Assembly (NCBI GenBank): GCA_003240855.1 | Contig: QFNN01000042.1 | Span: forward strand, 1-21,674 | DNA length: 21,674 nt | Reading direction: 5' to 3' | Origin: Sphingomonas sanxanigenens | Lineage (GTDB): Bacteria > Pseudomonadota > Alphaproteobacteria > Sphingomonadales > Sphingomonadaceae | Shown: one piece after another, positions 18,046-21,674 of the stretch | How positions within the stretch are numbered: the stretch's first letter is position 1 | How the letters are laid out: every line of letters starts with the position of its first letter | Program-made: the position numbers and the translations under genes | Notes under the pieces: generated by a model | Database searches by the model: none | Seen by the model: only the letters and a program-made list of their open reading frames with translations | Told to the model about the DNA's origin: nothing

Positions 18046-20085
18046 ATGCGCCTGAAGATGCTCGCATCACTGCTCGCCGCCACTGCGTCTATGGCCGCCG
18101 CCGCGCCGACGCCGAAAGAGCAGTTGATGACGCCCGCCGCCGGCGCGCGCCACTATACGATCAGTTCCACCGCCGGAAAGCATGGTGACGTCTGGTCTTG
18201 GACCATGCCTGACGGGCGCATCGCCTATCGCATGTCGATGTCGCTGCGCGGCTGGGTGACCGAGACTGACGAGGTGATGACCCTCGGCAGCGACAGCCGG
18301 CCGACGCTGATCGCCATTCGCGGCTATACCGATCAGGGCGAGGCGACCGAGGATTTCAACGTCGACACGCAGGGCGTGGCGCATTGGAAAACCGTGATCG
18401 ACGCAGGCTCCGCTCCTTTCGCCGGCAAGCGCTACAACAGCTATGGCGGCCCCTGGCTGGCGAGCGAGCAGGATATCGACGCGCTGGTCGCCGCCGGCGA
18501 CAAGGGAATCGACCTGCTGCCCACCGGCCATGCCAGCATCGCCATAGGCCAGTCAGTCGAGATTCAGGGGCCGCAGGGCCCCAAGACGATCAGCCTCGCC
18601 TTCATCAAGGGCTATGGCTTCTCGCCCTCCCCCGTCTGGCTGGACGCCAACAGGCGCTATTTCGGCAATGCCGGCGTCGTCTCGCTCCTGCCCGAGGGTT
18701 ATGAGAGCGTCGGCCCCAGGCTGAAGGATATCCAGGACGCAGCGACGGCGGCGATGGTCCGCGACGTCGCCCACCGCTTCCTAAGCCCGGCCAACCGCAC
18801 GCCGACCCTGATCGACAATGTGCTGATGTTCGATTCGATCAGTGGGCGCTATCTGCCCAACCGCGCCGTGCTGATCGCCGACGGCAAGGTCGCCGCCGTC
18901 GGCGCTGCCGGATCGATCAAGGCGCCCGCCGGCGCGACGCTGATCGACGGGCGCGGCAAGACGCTGACGCCCGGCCTCTGGGATTCGCACCAGCATGTCG
19001 GCGACGACTGGAACCTGCTCCAGAATCTCGCGACGGGCATGACCAATTATCGCAGCCCAGGATCGATGATCGACGAGGCGCTGAGCATCTACAAGCGCCG
19101 CGCGGCAGGCGATCTGCTCGCGCCCGACGGCAAGATCTCGATCATCATCGACCGCAAGGATCCGCTTGCCGCACAAGGCGCGCTCACCGTCTCGTCGGCG
19201 GCGGAGGCAATTGCGGCGGTCGACAAGATCAAGGCCGCAGGCCTGTGGGGCGCTAAGTTCTACACGTCGATGGACCCCGCATGGATCGCGCCGGCCGCCG
19301 CCGAAGCGCACAAGCAGGGGCTGCACGTCCATGGCCACATCCCCGCCGGGATGCGCCCGCTCGACGCCGTGCACGCGGGTTATGACGAGATCACTCATAT
19401 CAACTTCATCATGATGCAGGTGATGCCGCAGGCGGTGGTCGACAAGGCCAATACCGCCGCGCGGCTCGAGGGGCCGGCCAAATATGGCAAGGATGTCGAT
19501 CTCGACTCCCCCGAGATGAAGGCCTTCTACGCCGAACTCGCCAAGCGGCGAACGATCATCGATCCGACGCTGACCGTCTGGGAGCCGCTGATGACGTCCG
19601 ACGGCACCAGCATCCCGCCCGAATATGCGCCTTTCGCCGACATCGCTCCGCCGGCCGTCGCGCGCGCCTGGCGGATCGGCGGCTATCCGCTGTTCGACGG
19701 GCTGACCCGCGACGATTTCCGCAAGAGCTTCGACAAGATGGTCGGCGTGGTCGGCAAGCTGCATCAGGCCGGCGTCCGGATCGTCGCGGGCACAGACGGC
19801 TATGGGCTTGAACTGGTCCGCGAGCTCGAACTCTATCAGATCGCCGGCCTCACCAATGCAGAAGCGCTGCAGACCGCGACGATCGTGCCCGCCCAGATGA
19901 CGGGCATGGCCGACCGGGTCGGATCGATCGCACCGGGCAAGACGGCCGACATCATTCTTGTCGACGGCGACGTCTCGAAGGATTTGCGCAATCTCCGCCA
20001 CGTGAACACGGTATTCCTCGACGGCTACCGCCTCGACGGGCAGGCGCTGCGCCTGGCGAGCGGCCTCAGCGGCATGCCGAAATAA
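18046..20085 (+). CDS. Secreted metal-dependent amidohydrolase
   Basis: A 679-residue amidohydrolase-superfamily enzyme (imidazolonepropionase/prolidase-like group). It has a Sec signal peptide (MRLKMLASLLAATASMAAAA), so it acts in the periplasm or outside. Metal and catalytic residues are all present in order: His315 and His317 in DSHQHVGD, Lys404 in WGAKFYTS (probably the carboxylated bridge), His429 or His431 in HVHGHIP, His451 in ITHINF, and Asp584 in GTDGYG. The C-terminus has the usual SIAPGKTADIILVDGD turn of the small beta domain. Residues about 25-245, before the amidohydrolase part (which begins TPTLIDNVLMFDSISGRYLP), form a beta-rich region I do not recognise. GGGAGGG upstream of the ATG supports the start. 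The substrate is unknown. Confidence 0.85.
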   Translation: MRLKMLASLLAATASMAAAAPTPKEQLMTPAAGARHYTISSTAGKHGDVWSWTMPDGRIAYRMSMSLRGWVTETDEVMTLGSDSRPTLIAIRGYTDQGEATEDFNVDTQGVAHWKTVIDAGSAPFAGKRYNSYGGPWLASEQDIDALVAAGDKGIDLLPTGHASIAIGQSVEIQGPQGPKTISLAFIKGYGFSPSPVWLDANRRYFGNAGVVSLLPEGYESVGPRLKDIQDAATAAMVRDVAHRFLSPANRTPTLIDNVLMFDSISGRYLPNRAVLIADGKVAAVGAAGSIKAPAGATLIDGRGKTLTPGLWDSHQHVGDDWNLLQNLATGMTNYRSPGSMIDEALSIYKRRAAGDLLAPDGKISIIIDRKDPLAAQGALTVSSAAEAIAAVDKIKAAGLWGAKFYTSMDPAWIAPAAAEAHKQGLHVHGHIPAGMRPLDAVHAGYDEITHINFIMMQVMPQAVVDKANTAARLEGPAKYGKDVDLDSPEMKAFYAELAKRRTIIDPTLTVWEPLMTSDGTSIPPEYAPFADIAPPAVARAWRIGGYPLFDGLTRDDFRKSFDKMVGVVGKLHQAGVRIVAGTDGYGLELVRELELYQIAGLTNAEALQTATIVPAQMTGMADRVGSIAPGKTADIILVDGDVSKDLRNLRHVNTVFLDGYRLDGQALRLASGLSGMPK

Positions 20086-20095
20086 GGGCGACATG

Positions 20096-20123
20096 GCCGG
20101 GGCGAGCGTCGGCCCGCCCCGGC
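20096..20123. terminator. GC-rich hairpin between convergent genes, possible terminator
   Basis: A perfect 9-bp stem GCCGGGGCG / CGCCCCGGC (20096-20104 and 20115-20123) with a 10-base loop lies between the amidohydrolase and sensor kinase stop codons. There is no T-run on either side, so it is a weak candidate for intrinsic termination in either direction. Confidence 0.35.
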
Positions 20124-20153
20124 TGCAGGAGCGAACGCCCAATTCATCGCCCG

Positions 20154-21485
20154 TTACCGACGCGGCAATTGCACAACCGCAATCAGTCCGGGACCATCGG
20201 GCACAGATCGCAGGTCGAGCGCGCCGTCGTAAAGCGAAACAATGTCGCGGGTGACGGTAAGGCCAAGCCCGGAACCGGGCGTGGCGTCATCCAGGCGAAC
20301 GCCCAGATCGAGCACCTGGTTTCTCAGCCCCTCGGGAATCCCGACGCCATCGTCAGTCACCAGGATTTCGATGCTCGCAGCACCGGCCAGAGCGGAAATG
20401 CTGACGACAGAAGCTGCCCATTTGCAGGCATTGTCGATAAGGTTCGAGAGGATTTCGGCAAGGTCTCCGGGATCGACCCGGATCGCAACGCCTGGCGGGA
20501 TCGCGTTGACGATCGTCAGGTCGCGGTCCGAATGAAGGCGCTGAAGAGCGCCTATGATCTGGTCGGTGAACGCGCGCAGATCGTCCACGACGCCCGTGCC
20601 GCGCGCGCCCGCCGCCGCCGCCCGCTTCATCTGATAGTCGATCTGGCGCTGCATCCGGTGGCACTGATCGAGGATGAAGCGGGCGGCGTCGCCCTGCCCG
20701 GCATCGGCGAGACGCTCGGCTTCCGCCGTCACAAGCGCGAGCGGGGTGCGCAGATTGTGGCCAAGGTTGCCGGCCTCGACCCGCGCCCGCGCAACCAGCG
20801 ACGCCTGCGCTTCCATCAATTCGTTCAGGCGGCCGACCGTGCCTGAAAACTCGCTGGGCACATCGCCGGGAAGTCGGCGGCGCTTCCCTTCGCGCAGTTC
20901 GTCGATCCATTGCGCGAGCCGTTGCGTCGGCCTCAGGCCATAGCGCACCTGCAGCGCCGCGCCGGTCAGCATGAGCGCTGCGAAAAGCGCAAGCGAGATC
21001 GCCAGGTCGCTGCGAAAGGCGATCAGTTCGGCATCCAGCACACGGCCGGAGGCGGTGATGGAAAAGGACAGGCCGCCTGCACCGGGCCGATCGATCCGCA
21101 ATAGCTTTTCACCATGATCGCGCGTCCAGTAAGGACTGGGGGAACCGCTGCCCGACGCCGGGACGATATAATGCCCCTCCAGAGATCGGGATGTCAGGGC
21201 GGGGCGCCCATTTTGTTCGATCTGCCAGTAGAAACCGGAACGAGGATCCTGGAACCGGGGATCGGAAAGCGGCCGGAACATGACCGGCGCCCCGCCGGCG
21301 CCCGGCATAGTGAGCATCGTCAGTTCGTCGAGATGGTTGGTCAGATCGCCGACGAAGGTGTGAGTGACATGACGCCGGTAAAGATCGCTGATGACGACGC
21401 CGGCAAGGAGCGTCGCAATGCCAACCCACAGCAGCGACGCAATGGCGAAACGAAAACGCAGGCTGTGCGGTCGGGACTGGCTCAT
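20154..21485 (-). CDS. Sensor histidine kinase (PhoQ-like two-component sensor)
   Basis: A 443-residue inner-membrane sensor. Transmembrane helices lie at about 12-34 and 161-181 with a ~125-residue periplasmic sensor domain between. A short HAMP-like linker (RYGLRPTQRLAQWIDELREG) follows. The phosphorylated His243 is in LGHNLRTPLALV, which resembles the PhoQ-type H-box. The ATPase domain has the N-box NLIDNACKWA (348-357), DDGVGIP (378-384) and GSGLGLT (404-410), so the kinase looks intact. The ATG overlaps the stop codon of a response-regulator gene by four bases (ATGA), the usual regulator-sensor coupling. That regulator is cut off 92 bases upstream by an IS-like end, so the kinase has probably lost its native promoter and its partner. 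No Shine-Dalgarno of its own is visible. The signal sensed is unknown. Confidence 0.92.
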   Translation of the reverse strand: MSQSRPHSLRFRFAIASLLWVGIATLLAGVVISDLYRRHVTHTFVGDLTNHLDELTMLTMPGAGGAPVMFRPLSDPRFQDPRSGFYWQIEQNGRPALTSRSLEGHYIVPASGSGSPSPYWTRDHGEKLLRIDRPGAGGLSFSITASGRVLDAELIAFRSDLAISLALFAALMLTGAALQVRYGLRPTQRLAQWIDELREGKRRRLPGDVPSEFSGTVGRLNELMEAQASLVARARVEAGNLGHNLRTPLALVTAEAERLADAGQGDAARFILDQCHRMQRQIDYQMKRAAAAGARGTGVVDDLRAFTDQIIGALQRLHSDRDLTIVNAIPPGVAIRVDPGDLAEILSNLIDNACKWAASVVSISALAGAASIEILVTDDGVGIPEGLRNQVLDLGVRLDDATPGSGLGLTVTRDIVSLYDGALDLRSVPDGPGLIAVVQLPRR

Positions 21486-21576
21486 GGAATCAACCGATAG
21501 CCGAAGCCTCGCACCGTCGCGATGCGATCCCGCCCGATCTTGCGGCGCAGGCGGCCGATCAGCACTTCCACCGTAT
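21482..21576 (-). pseudogene. Truncated OmpR-family response regulator, last ~31 codons
   Basis: The minus-strand frame encodes NTVEVLIGRLRRKIGRDRIA followed by TVRGFGYRLIP and TGA. This is the recognition helix and closing hairpin of an OmpR/PhoB winged-helix DNA-binding domain. Homology stops abruptly at about 21576. Upstream, the frame reads five codons of IS-like sequence and then an in-frame TGA. The receiver domain and most of the DNA-binding domain are therefore absent from this window. The stop codon overlaps the kinase start. The remaining fragment cannot be functional. Confidence 0.8.
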
Positions 21577-21674
21577 TAGCCCGGCTTATTCACCGCGTTG
21601 GGCCGAGAGGGTTGGCGGGAGTGGCATAAGCCTCTGATCTGAATTAGGAACTGGGTGTCTAAGCCGAACCTGCC
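21577..21674. mobile_element. Probable insertion sequence end (partial)
   Basis: The sequence begins TAGCCCGGCTTATTCACCGC, whose complement ends TGAATAAGCCGGGCTA. This matches the motif at the left edge (82-97) at 15 of 16 positions and in inverted orientation. It interrupts the response-regulator gene exactly at this point. The remaining ~80 bases have no recognised gene, only short open frames. Only one end is visible, so the family, length and target duplication cannot be read. Confidence 0.55.

Overview
The window is about 21.7 kb of GC-rich DNA whose gene content points to a sphingomonad-type alphaproteobacterium. The pointers are a PEPxxWA-CTERM protein, methionine synthase split into two genes, a LexA-controlled imuA-imuB-dnaE2 mutagenesis operon with an alphaproteobacterial direct-repeat SOS box, and a CIRCE element in front of groESL. 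Nearly all of the sequence is ordinary chromosomal coding DNA; the accessory-looking parts are the two edges.

Layout, left to right. Positions 1-97 look like the end of an insertion sequence. It is followed by the 3' part of an AT-richer gene cut off at its 5' end (98-454) and a weak gene remnant (485-673, minus). Next on the minus strand is groES-groEL (2777 to 765), with a promoter inside a CIRCE operator and a strong terminator. A PEP-CTERM secreted protein (minus) is divergent from sppA (plus). sppA overlaps a GNAT acetyltransferase of the phosphinothricin acetyltransferase type. A LexA box precedes imuA-imuB-dnaE2 (plus), in which successive genes overlap. Convergent to dnaE2 is the split methionine synthase operon (minus), with a perfect 20-bp palindrome upstream that is a likely ArsR-family (SahR-type) operator. 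Upstream of it on the same strand is a Tat-exported phospholipase C. Divergent from that is a secreted metal-dependent amidohydrolase (plus). At the right edge a sensor histidine kinase (minus) overlaps the last ~31 codons of an OmpR-family response regulator. That regulator is cut off by a second IS-like end (21577-21674).

The clearest thing not explained by routine annotation is at the edges. Both carry a similar ~16-bp terminal motif, pointing inward as element ends, and each shows 97-98 bases of element sequence. This suggests the window is one short-read contig bounded by copies of the same IS, and that the element has truncated two genes, one of them the regulator half of a two-component system. 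I do not see a new multi-gene system; the central operons are known families in known arrangements.
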